Of a stretch of DNA of 64,000 nucleotides, positions 31,890-41,106 are shown piece after piece. Numbering within the stretch: the first letter of the stretch is position 1; every line of letters starts with the position of its first letter. The translations under genes and the position numbers were made by a program. The stretch covers positions 186,001 through 250,000 of the forward strand of contig NZ_CAMIHD010000002.1 in the NCBI RefSeq assembly GCF_946222835.1. The letters run 5' to 3'. A model generated the notes under the pieces. That model saw only the letters and a program-made list of their open reading frames with translations. It had not been told where the DNA came from and made no database searches. The DNA is from an uncultured Corynebacterium sp. GTDB taxonomy: Bacteria > Actinomycetota > Actinomycetes > Mycobacteriales > Mycobacteriaceae.

Positions 31890-33722
31890 GTGTTGCGTAC
31901 CCACTTAGCTGGTGAGCTCCGCAAAGAACTCGCAGGAGAGACCGTCACCCTAACCGGTTGGGTTTCCCGCCGCCGCGATCACGGTGGTGTGATCTTCATT
32001 GACCTGCGTGATCGATCTGGCATCGCCCAGGTCGTCTTTCGCGAATCCGATGTAGCTGAGCGCGCCCACGACCTGCGTTCTGAATACTGCGTTAAGGTCA
32101 CCGGCACCGTAGAGCCTCGCCCAGAGGGCTCCGAAAACCCCAATCTGCCGTCCGGTGAGATTGAGGTCAACGTCGCGGATCTAGAGGTACTCAACAAGTC
32201 CGCAGCGCTGCCCTTCCAGATTGATGATCCTTCCACCTCTGGCGAGGTAGGCGAGGAGACTCGCTTGAAGTACCGCTACTTGGACCTGCGTCGTGAGCGC
32301 CAGGCGAAGGCCCTGCGCCTGCGTTCTGCCGCTAACCGTGCGGCCCGCAAGGTACTGGATTCCCATGACTTTGCAGAGATCGAGACTCCGACTTTGACTC
32401 GTTCCACCCCGGAGGGTGCGCGTGACTTCCTGGTGCCGGCGCGCTTGAAGCCAGGCACGTGGTACGCACTGCCACAGTCCCCGCAGCTGTTCAAGCAGCT
32501 GCTCATGGTTGCTGGCATGGAGCGCTACTACCAGATTGCTCGTTGCTACCGCGATGAGGATTTCCGCGCCGACCGCCAGCCAGAGTTTACGCAGCTGGAC
32601 GTGGAGATGTCCTTTGTAGACCAGGACGATGTCATCGCCTTGGCGGAGGAAATTGTCACTGAGCTGTGGAAGCTCATTGGCTACGAGATCAAGACTCCCA
32701 TCCCACGCATGACTTACGCTGATGCGATGAAGTACTACGGCTCTGATAAGCCGGACCTGCGCTTCGATATCAAGATTGTGGAGTGTACCGAGTTCTTCAA
32801 GGACACCACTTTCCGCGTCTTCCAGAATGAATACGTGGGCGCCGTAGTAATGGAGGGCGGCGCTTCTCAGCCGCGCCGTCAGTTCGATGCTTGGCAGGAG
32901 TGGGCTAAGCAGCGCGGTGCCAAGGGCTTGGCCTATATCACCGTGGGTGAGGACGGCACGTTGGGCGGTCCGGTAGCGAAAAACATCACCGATGCCGAGC
33001 GCGAGGGCATCGCCGAGCACGTCGGCGCCAAGCCAGGAGATGCCATCTTCTTTGCCGCTGGCGACACCAAGTCTTCCCGTGCCCTGCTCGGTGCTGCGCG
33101 CGGCGAGATTGCAAAGAAGCTGGACCTTATCAAGGAAGGCGACTGGGCCTTTACGTGGGTTGTTGACGCCCCGCTCTTCGAGCCTTCTGCCGATGCAACC
33201 GCTTCCGGCGACGTCGCTTTGGGCCACTCCAAGTGGACCGCGGTCCACCACGCCTTCACCTCCCCGAAGCCGGAGTGGATCGATTCCTTTGACCAGAACC
33301 CGGGCGAGGCTACCGCCTACGCTTATGACATTGTCTGCAACGGCAATGAGATTGGCGGCGGTTCCATCCGTATCCACCAGGAAGACGTGCAAAAGCGCGT
33401 CTTTGATGTCATGGGAATTGGGGACGAGGAAGCGCAGGAGAAGTTTGGCTTCCTGCTCGATGCCTTCTCTTATGGCGCCCCACCGCACGGCGGCATCGCC
33501 TTTGGCTGGGACCGCATTGTCTCCCTGCTGGGCGGCTTCGACTCCATCCGCGACGTCATTGCATTCCCGAAGTCTGGCGGCGGCGTCGACCCGCTAACCG
33601 ACGCCCCTGCACCAATCCCTGCCGCACAGCGCAAGGAAACCGGCGTAGACTACAAGCCGGAAAAGAAGAAGGAACAGGACAAGGCCGGTTCCACTGCGGG
33701 AGAGACTGCTGAGGAGAAGTAA
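31890..33722 (+). CDS. aspS: Aspartate-tRNA ligase
   Basis: A 610-residue class IIb synthetase. The N-terminal OB fold (VTLTGWVSRRRDHGGVIF start) binds the anticodon. The catalytic core shows QSPQLFKQLLMVAG, RCYRDEDFRADRQPEFTQLD (motif 2, two parts) and FGWDR of motif 3, with the bacterial GAD insertion between. The tail after residue 580 is Lys/Glu-rich. Start is a GTG at 31890 with GAAGGGA about 12 bases upstream, giving the usual LRTHLAGEL beginning. A long antisense open frame across this gene is a shadow. Confidence 0.96.
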   Translation: MLRTHLAGELRKELAGETVTLTGWVSRRRDHGGVIFIDLRDRSGIAQVVFRESDVAERAHDLRSEYCVKVTGTVEPRPEGSENPNLPSGEIEVNVADLEVLNKSAALPFQIDDPSTSGEVGEETRLKYRYLDLRRERQAKALRLRSAANRAARKVLDSHDFAEIETPTLTRSTPEGARDFLVPARLKPGTWYALPQSPQLFKQLLMVAGMERYYQIARCYRDEDFRADRQPEFTQLDVEMSFVDQDDVIALAEEIVTELWKLIGYEIKTPIPRMTYADAMKYYGSDKPDLRFDIKIVECTEFFKDTTFRVFQNEYVGAVVMEGGASQPRRQFDAWQEWAKQRGAKGLAYITVGEDGTLGGPVAKNITDAEREGIAEHVGAKPGDAIFFAAGDTKSSRALLGAARGEIAKKLDLIKEGDWAFTWVVDAPLFEPSADATASGDVALGHSKWTAVHHAFTSPKPEWIDSFDQNPGEATAYAYDIVCNGNEIGGGSIRIHQEDVQKRVFDVMGIGDEEAQEKFGFLLDAFSYGAPPHGGIAFGWDRIVSLLGGFDSIRDVIAFPKSGGGVDPLTDAPAPIPAAQRKETGVDYKPEKKKEQDKAGSTAGETAEEK

Positions 33723-33846
33723 GCAGATAGCTTGAACCTCAGCCGTTAAGGCACACCGTGCGGGGCACATCGTAGGCCGTGGCCATTTTCGCTGCGGGCG
33801 AACTTGTGACCCCGCTTTGGTGTGAGGGGGCATACTGGATAGAACT

Positions 33847-35061
33847 ATGGATGAAAACGATACTGTGCTATCGCCCGAGGACGTCATCAAGGCCGCCTCG
33901 GAGATGTTGTCGCGCCGTTTTGGTGGCACCCCGGAGATGTCGAGCGTCGAGCGCTTGGATGGCTCCGGCAATGCACTGGTCCTGCGCGCCAGGATCGCCC
34001 CCAGCGCCTTTTTGCCACACCGCTCGGTAGTCATTAAGTACAACCCGGTTACAGGTTATGGCGTCGATGATGCCGCGATGTTGCGCGAGGTTGTGGCTTA
34101 TCAATTCACTACCGCGCTATCTGAGGACGTGCGCCCCGGCCCAGTGCTTCTCGCACACGACTTGGAGCAGCGCATCATCGTGTTGACGGACTTGGGTGAG
34201 GGCGAAACGCTTGCCGACGTCCTAGTGCAGTCCTCCGATGCCGATCGCGTGCGGGTGCTGCGCTCGTTGGGTAGCGCACTGGGCCATATGCACGCGGGAA
34301 CCGCCGGCCATGAGCAAGATTATGCAACCCTGCTCAATCGCATGCTGCGCAAGAATCCGGAATTGGCCCCGCATCAGTCCGTGCGTGATGAGGCGCTGGA
34401 GCGCTCCATCGGCATTGGCCTCAATTTGCTGGATAACGCAGGGCTCGAAGCACCGGCAAGCTTTCGGGAACTTGCTGGCCAAGCCTCCCAGTCGTTGGCC
34501 TCCGGCAAGGACCGAGCCTTTACTCCCTTTGACCTTTCGCCGGATAACATTATCGTTTCTCAGCGTCTGCATTTCCTGGATTATGAATGGGCGGGATTCC
34601 GCAACGTTGGCTTCGACGTGGCTTGCGTTATCGCCGGTTTCCCGCAGTTCCTCTTTTCTAAACCGATTACGGATGAAGAGGCAGACATTTTTACCTCTGC
34701 TTGGTCTCGTGCCGTAGCAGAGGTGTGGCCGCTATTTTCTAATACGGATGAGATTCATGGCCTTATCGTGGCGTCACTTATCGGCTGGGCCCTGTCGAGC
34801 GTGACCACGATGCATGCCGGCGGTATCGAAGGGCTGGTCGCGCTTGCCAGGGGAGAAGCGGAGGTCTTCCATGATCCGCAGCGCTCTATCTTGCGTCCGG
34901 CTGACCATGGTCCGTTTACGGAAGATGAGTTGCTTGTTCGCCGCGATCTATACGAAACCTTCGAGGCACTGTCGCGCTATGCCGCGCGCTGCGATGGCCC
35001 CTCCTGCGCACCCATCGCGGAATTCGGCAGCGCCATCGCGCGCCGCTTGGATGATGAATAG
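33847..35061 (+). CDS. Kinase-fold phosphotransferase (APH/choline-kinase superfamily) with degenerate catalytic loop
   Basis: A 404-residue protein of the aminoglycoside phosphotransferase superfamily. The catalytic loop reads FTPFDLSPDNI, with Asp229 and Asn234 in place, but the His normally two residues before the Asp is Pro227. The metal-binding Asp245 follows in LDYEWAGF. The N-terminal lobe is short and the C-terminal lobe helical. It stands between aspS and rarA, a placement shared with other corynebacteria. Substrate unknown; a small-molecule kinase or a pseudokinase are both possible. It should not be read as a drug-resistance gene. ATG start; promoter unclear. Confidence 0.82.
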   Translation: MDENDTVLSPEDVIKAASEMLSRRFGGTPEMSSVERLDGSGNALVLRARIAPSAFLPHRSVVIKYNPVTGYGVDDAAMLREVVAYQFTTALSEDVRPGPVLLAHDLEQRIIVLTDLGEGETLADVLVQSSDADRVRVLRSLGSALGHMHAGTAGHEQDYATLLNRMLRKNPELAPHQSVRDEALERSIGIGLNLLDNAGLEAPASFRELAGQASQSLASGKDRAFTPFDLSPDNIIVSQRLHFLDYEWAGFRNVGFDVACVIAGFPQFLFSKPITDEEADIFTSAWSRAVAEVWPLFSNTDEIHGLIVASLIGWALSSVTTMHAGGIEGLVALARGEAEVFHDPQRSILRPADHGPFTEDELLVRRDLYETFEALSRYAARCDGPSCAPIAEFGSAIARRLDDE

Positions 35062-35103
35062 TTGAACACGACGTGCCCGCACCCATGTAGGAGGTAGCTT
35101 TTA

Positions 35104-36495
35104 GTGTCTCAAGACTCGTTATTTGGCGGGCCCGCTCCGGACAATGGCGCCTCGTCATTGCCCGGTAAGAACCTCTTCGCCACCCATGCAGGGTCCCCTC
35201 TGGCGGCGCGGATGCGTCCGCAGAGCTTGGATGAAGTGGTAGGGCAAGACCATCTTCTCGCCCCAGGAAAACCATTGCGCCGCCTCGTAGAAGGCTCTGG
35301 AGAGGCGTCTGTGATTTTGTACGGGCCACCGGGAACCGGCAAGACCACGATTGCCTCACTCATCGCCAGCCAGATGGGGCAGAATTTTGTGGGCCTTTCA
35401 GCGCTTGATTCGGGTGTAAAGCAGGTCCGCGAGGTCATCACTCACGCTCGGCAGGAGCTCGTTCATGGACGGCGGACCGTCCTCTTTATCGATGAGGTGC
35501 ACCGTTTTTCCAAAACCCAACAGGATGCGCTGCTTGCGGCCGTAGAAAACCGTACGGTGTTGCTCGTGGCGGCCACCACGGAAAACCCGTCGTTTTCCGT
35601 CGTTGCGCCGTTATTGTCTCGCTCGCTGCTATTGCAGTTGCATTCGCTTAGCGACGACGACCTAAGGGGCGTCGCCAAGCGCGCGCTAGAAAGCGACCGT
35701 GGATTGGGCGAGCGCCGAATTCGGATAAGCGACGAGGCGTTGGACCAGTTAGTTCTTCTGGCCGGCGGCGATGCGCGCCGCACGCTGACCTATCTGGAGG
35801 CGGCCGCCGAGGCGGTGGACGACGGTGGGGAAATTACCCCACAGACGGTCACGGACAACGTTAATAAAGCGGTGGTGCGCTATGACCGCGACGGCGACCA
35901 ACACTATGATGTGGTCTCTGCGTTTATTAAATCCATTCGTGGCTCCGATGTCGATGCTGCGCTGCATTATTTGGCCCGAATGGTCGAAGCTGGGGAGGAT
36001 CCGCGCTTTATCGCTCGGCGGCTCATAGTGCACGCCTCCGAGGACATTGGTATGGCCGATCCCACCGCACTCCAAGTGGCCGTGGCGGCAGCCGATGCCG
36101 CACAGCTCATCGGCATGCCAGAAGCCCGAATCCCTTTGGCACAAGCCACCATCCACCTGGCCACCGCGCCGAAGTCACCATCGGTCATTTCCGCTATTAC
36201 GCAGGCCCAAGCAGATGTGGCCGCCGGGAAGGTGGGCCATGTGCCAGCGCATCTGCGTGATGGGCACTACGAGGGCGCAAAGCGAATGGGAAATGCCGTG
36301 GGCTATGTCTACCCTCACGATGATCCTCGCGGCGTCGTGGAACAACAATACCTGCCCGATGAGCTTGAGGGCTCCGTTTATTATGAACCCACCGATCATG
36401 GCGCTGAAAAGCGCGTTTATGACTACATAGGCCGCCTGCGCAGTATAGTTCGCGGCAAGCGTTCTCCCGGGAAAAATGCTCGCCGGCCGCGCTGA
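35104..36495 (+). CDS. rarA: Replication-associated recombination protein RarA (MgsA)
   Basis: A 463-residue AAA+ ATPase of the clamp-loader group that acts at stalled forks. Walker A is GPPGTGKTT near residue 79 and Walker B is DEVHRF near 127; sensor 1 is ATTENPSF. The C-terminal half has HASEDIGMADP and the KRMGNAVGYVYPHD block that identify RarA. GTG start with AGGAGG about eight bases before it. Follows the kinase-fold gene by 42 bases and may share its transcript. Ends 101 bases before alaS. Confidence 0.94.
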   Translation: MSQDSLFGGPAPDNGASSLPGKNLFATHAGSPLAARMRPQSLDEVVGQDHLLAPGKPLRRLVEGSGEASVILYGPPGTGKTTIASLIASQMGQNFVGLSALDSGVKQVREVITHARQELVHGRRTVLFIDEVHRFSKTQQDALLAAVENRTVLLVAATTENPSFSVVAPLLSRSLLLQLHSLSDDDLRGVAKRALESDRGLGERRIRISDEALDQLVLLAGGDARRTLTYLEAAAEAVDDGGEITPQTVTDNVNKAVVRYDRDGDQHYDVVSAFIKSIRGSDVDAALHYLARMVEAGEDPRFIARRLIVHASEDIGMADPTALQVAVAAADAAQLIGMPEARIPLAQATIHLATAPKSPSVISAITQAQADVAAGKVGHVPAHLRDGHYEGAKRMGNAVGYVYPHDDPRGVVEQQYLPDELEGSVYYEPTDHGAEKRVYDYIGRLRSIVRGKRSPGKNARRPR

Positions 36496-36582
36496 TACCT
36501 ACCCAAGGGAAATTGCGGTGTAGCGAAGGGTAAAGTTGGGCGGGTTAGAAACTTCTCGATAGAAGATGAAAGCTCATACAGT

Positions 36583-36599
36583 TAGGATTGTTGCTCGTG
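36583..36599 (+). promoter_or_regulatory. Leaderless promoter of alaS
   Basis: TAGGAT at 36583-36588 is followed by eight bases and then the GTG at 36597, whose product begins KTHEIRERF as in other AlaRS. No ribosome site precedes the GTG. The upstream in-frame TTG codons fall between the -10 box and this start. Confidence 0.58.
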
Positions 36600-39281
36600 A
36601 AGACTCATGAGATCCGGGAACGGTTTACCCAGCACTTCGTCAATTCTGGTCACGAGGCAGTGCCAAGCGCCTCGCTGATCCTGGATGACCCTAACCTGCT
36701 TTTCGTCAACGCGGGTATGGTTCCGTTCAAGCCCTATTTCCTGGGACAACAGAACCCGCCCTTTGCTAAGGGGCTGGCCACCTCCATCCAGAAGTGCGTC
36801 CGCACTCTAGACATCGATGAGGTTGGCATTACCACCCGCCACAACACCTTCTTCCAGATGGCAGGCAACTTCTCCTTTGGCCAGTACTTCAAGGAAGGCG
36901 CCATCACCAATGCGTGGACCTTGCTTACCGGCTCCGTTGATGAGGGCGGCTTTGGCCTAGATCCAGAGCGCTTGTGGGTCACGGTTTACCTGGATGATGA
37001 TGAGGCCGCCGAAATTTGGCGTGACAAGATCGGTGTTCCAAAAGAGCGTATTCAGCGCCTCGGCATGGAGGACAACTACTGGTCCATGGGTATTCCTGGA
37101 CCCTGTGGTCCGTGCTCCGAGATCTATTATGACCGCGGTCCGGAGTACGGCAAGGACGGCGGCCCGATTGCCGATGACAACCGCTACATGGAGATCTGGA
37201 ACCTGGTCTTCATGCAAAATGAGCGCGGCGAGGGCATTGGCAAGGGCAACTTTGAGATCGTCGGCGAGCTGCCCAAGAAGAATATTGATACCGGCTTGGG
37301 AATCGAGCGCGTGGCCTGCATTTTGCAGGACGTAGACAATGTCTATGAAACGGATCTGCTGCGCCCAGTTATTGACGTAGCCGAGGAGCTCACCGGTGCC
37401 ACTTACGGCGATAAGGCCTCCCACGAAGACAACATCCGCTTCCGTGTGGTAGCTGACCACTCCCGTACCGGCATGATGCTCATCCTGGATGGCGTGACCC
37501 CTGGCAATGAGGGCCGCGGGTACATCCTGCGCCGCCTGCTGCGTCGCATTATCCGTTCCGCCAAGCTGCTAGGCGCTAAAGGCGCGACTATGGAGCACTT
37601 CATGAATACGGTCATGGACACCATGACCCCGTCTTACCCGGAGATTGCGGACAACCGCGAGCGCATCCTGCGCGTTGCCGTGAATGAGGAAAAGGCCTTC
37701 CTGAAAACCCTCGAGTCCGGCACCCGCCTCTTCGATGATGCCGTCCAGGAGCTCAAGTCCACTTCCCGCGCGAAGACCGCAAAGGTGCTGCCGGGCGAGA
37801 AGGCCTTTGAGCTGCACGATACCTACGGTTTCCCCATCGACTTGACCTTGGAGATGGCCCAGGAAGCCGGCCTTGAGGTCGACATGGATGGCTTTAACGA
37901 TGCCATGGGCGAGCAGCGCCGCCGCGCCAAGGCCGATAACCAGGCCAAGAAGCACGGCCACACCGACCTTTCTCTCTACCGCGACTGGGTGGACAATAAC
38001 CCCACCGTCTTCACCGGCTTTGAGGAGCTTACTTCCGACGCTCGCGTGATCGGCCTCGTCCGCGGCGGCGAAAAGGTCGACCAGGTGCACGAGGGCGAGC
38101 AGGTTGAGGTCATCTTGGACCACACCCCGCTGTACGCCGAAGCGGGCGGCCAGATGGCAGACCGCGGCCGCATTATGGCCGGTGAGTCTTTGCTGGAGGT
38201 TAACGACGTTCAAAAGATCGGCAAGAAGCTGTGGGTACACAACGCCACGGTTACCGCTGGCGGCCTTGACTTGGGTATGTCCGTTGAAGCGGCCGTCGAC
38301 GAGCAGTGGCGCCACGGTGCTACCCAGGCACACTCTGCTACGCACCTCATTCACGCCGCACTGCGCCAGGTGCTTGGCCCCACCGCCGTCCAGGCCGGCT
38401 CCATGAACCGCCCGGGCTACCTGCGCTTTGACTTCAACTACACTGAGCAGCTCAGCCAGGCACAGCTGGAGGAGATCGCTTTGATTACCAACCAGGCAAT
38501 CGATTCCAACTTTGCGGTCAACACCATTGAGACCTCCCTGGAGGAGGCCAAGGCCATGGGAGCTATGGCACTATTCGGTGAGAACTACGGCAAGGAAGTC
38601 CGCGTAGTAGAAATCGGCGGACCGTTCTCCATCGAGCTCTGCGGCGGTACCCACGTTGGTTCCTCCGCTGAAATTGGACCGGTGTCCGTGCTGGGTGAGT
38701 CCTCCGTTGGCTCTGGTGCTCGCCGCATCGAGGCCTACTCCGGTCTGGATGCCTTCCGCTACTACTCGAAGGAAACCGCCTTGGTAGAGGGCGTTTCCCG
38801 CGAGCTTAAGGTACAGACCGAAGATCTGCCGGAGCGTATTGCTCAACTTTCTGAAAAGCTCAAGGCGGCGGAGAAGGAAATCGACACTCTGCGCAAACAG
38901 CAATTGGCTGCGCGTGCCTCTGAGTTCGTCAGCTCCGCCAAGGACGTCAATGGTTTCAAGGTCATCGCGCTGACGTTGCCGGAGGGCACGACCGGCGGGG
39001 ATCTGCGCACTGTCGCTACCGACCTGCGCAACCGCCTGCGCGAGGAAGAGGCCGTTATTGTCTTGGGTGCCCAAGATAAGGGCAAGTTCCCGTTCATCGC
39101 GGCAGCCACCGAAAAGGCCGTCGGACGAGGTGTGAAGTCCGGCGACATTGTCAAGACCTTTGGTCAGTATGTCGATGGCCGCGGTGGCGGTAAGCCGGAT
39201 ATGGCCCAAGGCTCTGGCTCTTCTGCTGCCGGAGCAGAGCGCGGCTTTGCAGCCGTCGAGGACATGCTCGAGTCCCTCTAG
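36597..39281 (+). CDS. alaS: Alanine-tRNA ligase
   Basis: An 894-residue class II synthetase with all AlaRS parts: the aminoacylation domain (NAGMVPFKPYFLG, RHNTFFQMAGNFSFGQYF in two parts), a tRNA-binding middle domain, the editing domain with HSATHLIHAAL and CGGTHV that bind zinc, and a C-terminal C-Ala domain ending in a Gly-rich stretch (DGRGGGKPDMAQGSG). Length is normal. The start at GTG 36597 is supported by leaderless spacing. Heads a run of close-packed genes: alaS, ruvX, mltG, aroE. Confidence 0.96.
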   Translation: MKTHEIRERFTQHFVNSGHEAVPSASLILDDPNLLFVNAGMVPFKPYFLGQQNPPFAKGLATSIQKCVRTLDIDEVGITTRHNTFFQMAGNFSFGQYFKEGAITNAWTLLTGSVDEGGFGLDPERLWVTVYLDDDEAAEIWRDKIGVPKERIQRLGMEDNYWSMGIPGPCGPCSEIYYDRGPEYGKDGGPIADDNRYMEIWNLVFMQNERGEGIGKGNFEIVGELPKKNIDTGLGIERVACILQDVDNVYETDLLRPVIDVAEELTGATYGDKASHEDNIRFRVVADHSRTGMMLILDGVTPGNEGRGYILRRLLRRIIRSAKLLGAKGATMEHFMNTVMDTMTPSYPEIADNRERILRVAVNEEKAFLKTLESGTRLFDDAVQELKSTSRAKTAKVLPGEKAFELHDTYGFPIDLTLEMAQEAGLEVDMDGFNDAMGEQRRRAKADNQAKKHGHTDLSLYRDWVDNNPTVFTGFEELTSDARVIGLVRGGEKVDQVHEGEQVEVILDHTPLYAEAGGQMADRGRIMAGESLLEVNDVQKIGKKLWVHNATVTAGGLDLGMSVEAAVDEQWRHGATQAHSATHLIHAALRQVLGPTAVQAGSMNRPGYLRFDFNYTEQLSQAQLEEIALITNQAIDSNFAVNTIETSLEEAKAMGAMALFGENYGKEVRVVEIGGPFSIELCGGTHVGSSAEIGPVSVLGESSVGSGARRIEAYSGLDAFRYYSKETALVEGVSRELKVQTEDLPERIAQLSEKLKAAEKEIDTLRKQQLAARASEFVSSAKDVNGFKVIALTLPEGTTGGDLRTVATDLRNRLREEEAVIVLGAQDKGKFPFIAAATEKAVGRGVKSGDIVKTFGQYVDGRGGGKPDMAQGSGSSAAGAERGFAAVEDMLESL

Positions 39282-39291
39282 GAGTTCGACC

Positions 39292-39843
39292 GTGGCAAAA
39301 GTGGAACCAGATACCCCCGGGGTAGATGATCCAGGGCTGGGGCGCCGACTCGCCTTGGACGTCGGTACGGTGCGCATCGGCGTGGCCGTGTCAAATAGGG
39401 AAGCAACGCTAGCTACCCCTGTGGAAACCGTGCACCGAGAAACCGGCTTCAAGGACCGCGATAAGGGCGATATTGACCGGATCCTGGAATTAATTGATTT
39501 ATACGATGCGGTCGAGATCGTCGTGGGGCTGCCACGGGATTTGCAGGGAAATGGTTCGAAAAGCGTAAAACACGCTAAGGAGATCGCGTTTCGGATCCGC
39601 CGTCGGTTGAATCGAAATGCAAATATAGATAAAGTTCCACCACCAGTACGTTTGGCTGATGAGCGTTTGACCACTGTCGCGGCAACTACCGCGCTGCGTG
39701 CGTCCGGCGTGTCCGAGAAGAAGGGCCGTAAAGTCATCGACCAAGCAGCAGCGGTGGAGATTTTGCAGACTTGGTTGGATGGGCGCGCGAGCGCTCTTCG
39801 CTCAGTTGATGCAATTGACCAGCCTTCAGACTCAGGAGACTAA
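39292..39843 (+). CDS. ruvX: Putative pre-16S rRNA nuclease / Holliday junction resolvase RuvX (YqgF)
   Basis: A 183-residue RNase H-fold protein. RRLALDVGTVRIGVAVS holds the first catalytic Asp; VGLPRDLQGNGS and LADERLTTVAA carry the other acidic positions. YqgF processes the 5' end of 16S rRNA in E. coli and is essential there. GTG start with TAGGAG nine bases upstream, eleven bases after alaS, so they are co-transcribed. The frame is open into alaS but the start is clear. The N-terminus has a 15-residue acidic extension. Confidence 0.93.
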   Translation: MAKVEPDTPGVDDPGLGRRLALDVGTVRIGVAVSNREATLATPVETVHRETGFKDRDKGDIDRILELIDLYDAVEIVVGLPRDLQGNGSKSVKHAKEIAFRIRRRLNRNANIDKVPPPVRLADERLTTVAATTALRASGVSEKKGRKVIDQAAAVEILQTWLDGRASALRSVDAIDQPSDSGD

Positions 39844-39848
39844 AACAC

Positions 39849-41075
39849 GTGAGCCGTAACCAAGAACGCCTCGGCCGATCGATGGAGCCGAAATACGTCA
39901 AGCGTCGCCAGCGCGGCATTGCCGTTATTATCGCGTCGATCATCGTTATCCTTGGCGCCCTTATTTATATTGGATTCCGCCTTGGCAATACCTCCGCCGA
40001 CTATGAAGGAACCGGCAACGGTACCACTCAGCTGGTGGAGGTGCCGGAGGGCTCGTCCATGTCCGAGCTTGGTCCCGCATTGGTGGAGAAGAATGTGGTC
40101 AAGACCCAGGACGCCTTCGACTCTGCCGCGTCTATGAATCACAGTGCGAGCCAGATCCAGCCCGGTTTCTACCGCCTGCAGGAAGAGATGAGCGCGGACT
40201 CCGCGGTCGAGGCGCTGCTGGATGAGAAAAACCGCGTCGACATGCTTGAGGTGCAAGGCGGCGCAACCTTGGAGGACGTCAAGGTTGTTGGCGGAGACGT
40301 CCGCTACGGCATTTACTCCCTGATTTCTGAGGTCAGCTGTAACGATGGCAACTGCCTGAAGAAGGAGGACCTGGAAAAGGTTGCCGCCGAAACCGACCCA
40401 GCCGAGCTGGGCGCACCGGAGTGGGCCTTGGACGCTATTAATAAGCGCGGCAATGACCCCAAGCGCATTGAGGGCCTTATCGCGCCAGGCCAGTACGTCT
40501 TGGACCCTAATATGGAGGCCAAGGATATCCTCAAGGATCTCATCACCCGCTCCACCGAGCGCTACAACGAGACCAATATTGAGGAACGCGCCCAGGCTAT
40601 CGGCTTGAGCCCTTATGAGCTGCTCACCTCCGCTTCCTTGGTGGAGCGCGAGGCGCCAGCGGGCGAGTTCGACAAGGTTGCCCGCGTTATCCTAAACCGC
40701 TTGGACGAGCCAATGCGCCTGGAGTTTGACTCCACCGTGAACTATGGCTTGGAAGACGTTGAGCTGGCCACCACCGATAAGGCTCGTGAGGAGAAGACTC
40801 CGTGGAATACCTACGCGAAGGAAGGCCTGCCGGATACCCCGATTGCCTCTCCATCCGATGAAGCTATTCAAGCTATGGAGCAACCGGCCGAGGGTAATTG
40901 GAAGTTCTTCGTCACCGTGGACGAAGAAGGCACCACCGTCTTCTCGGATACGTACGATGAGCACTTGGGCCGCGTTGATGACGCCATCCGCTCCGGCGTG
41001 CTTGACTCCAAGCGCGAAGGGGAGGGCGCTGGTTCCGGCAACGGCGATGCCGCTGCCGATCAGCCCGCCCAATAA
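39849..41075 (+). CDS. mltG: Endolytic murein transglycosylase MltG
   Basis: A 408-residue cell-wall enzyme that cuts nascent glycan chains and is thought to set their length. A cytoplasmic N-terminus is followed by one membrane helix (about residues 21-43), a LysM-like region, and the YceG/MltG domain. The catalytic Glu266 lies in LLTSASLVEREAP, followed by VARVILNRLDEPMRLEFDSTVNY (two parts) as in the family. The Gly/Ala-rich tail is variable. GTG start five bases after ruvX. Conserved position before aroE. Confidence 0.94.
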   Translation: MSRNQERLGRSMEPKYVKRRQRGIAVIIASIIVILGALIYIGFRLGNTSADYEGTGNGTTQLVEVPEGSSMSELGPALVEKNVVKTQDAFDSAASMNHSASQIQPGFYRLQEEMSADSAVEALLDEKNRVDMLEVQGGATLEDVKVVGGDVRYGIYSLISEVSCNDGNCLKKEDLEKVAAETDPAELGAPEWALDAINKRGNDPKRIEGLIAPGQYVLDPNMEAKDILKDLITRSTERYNETNIEERAQAIGLSPYELLTSASLVEREAPAGEFDKVARVILNRLDEPMRLEFDSTVNYGLEDVELATTDKAREEKTPWNTYAKEGLPDTPIASPSDEAIQAMEQPAEGNWKFFVTVDEEGTTVFSDTYDEHLGRVDDAIRSGVLDSKREGEGAGSGNGDAAADQPAQ

Positions 41076-41106
41076 AAACGCGAGAACCACGAAGAGGTAG
41101 AACCCG

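Noticed and set aside
32181..33488. 435-residue open frame antisense to aspS
   Set aside because: It lies wholly opposite aspS, has no recognisable domain or start signal, and arises from the codon bias of the real gene. The same holds for 10846-12126 opposite secF, 38571-39737 opposite alaS, 42632-43540 opposite aroC and 57313-58068 opposite carB.
33847..35061. Aminoglycoside resistance gene
   Set aside because: The protein shares only the general kinase fold, lacks the catalytic-loop His, and sits in a conserved housekeeping position. Nothing supports a role in drug resistance.
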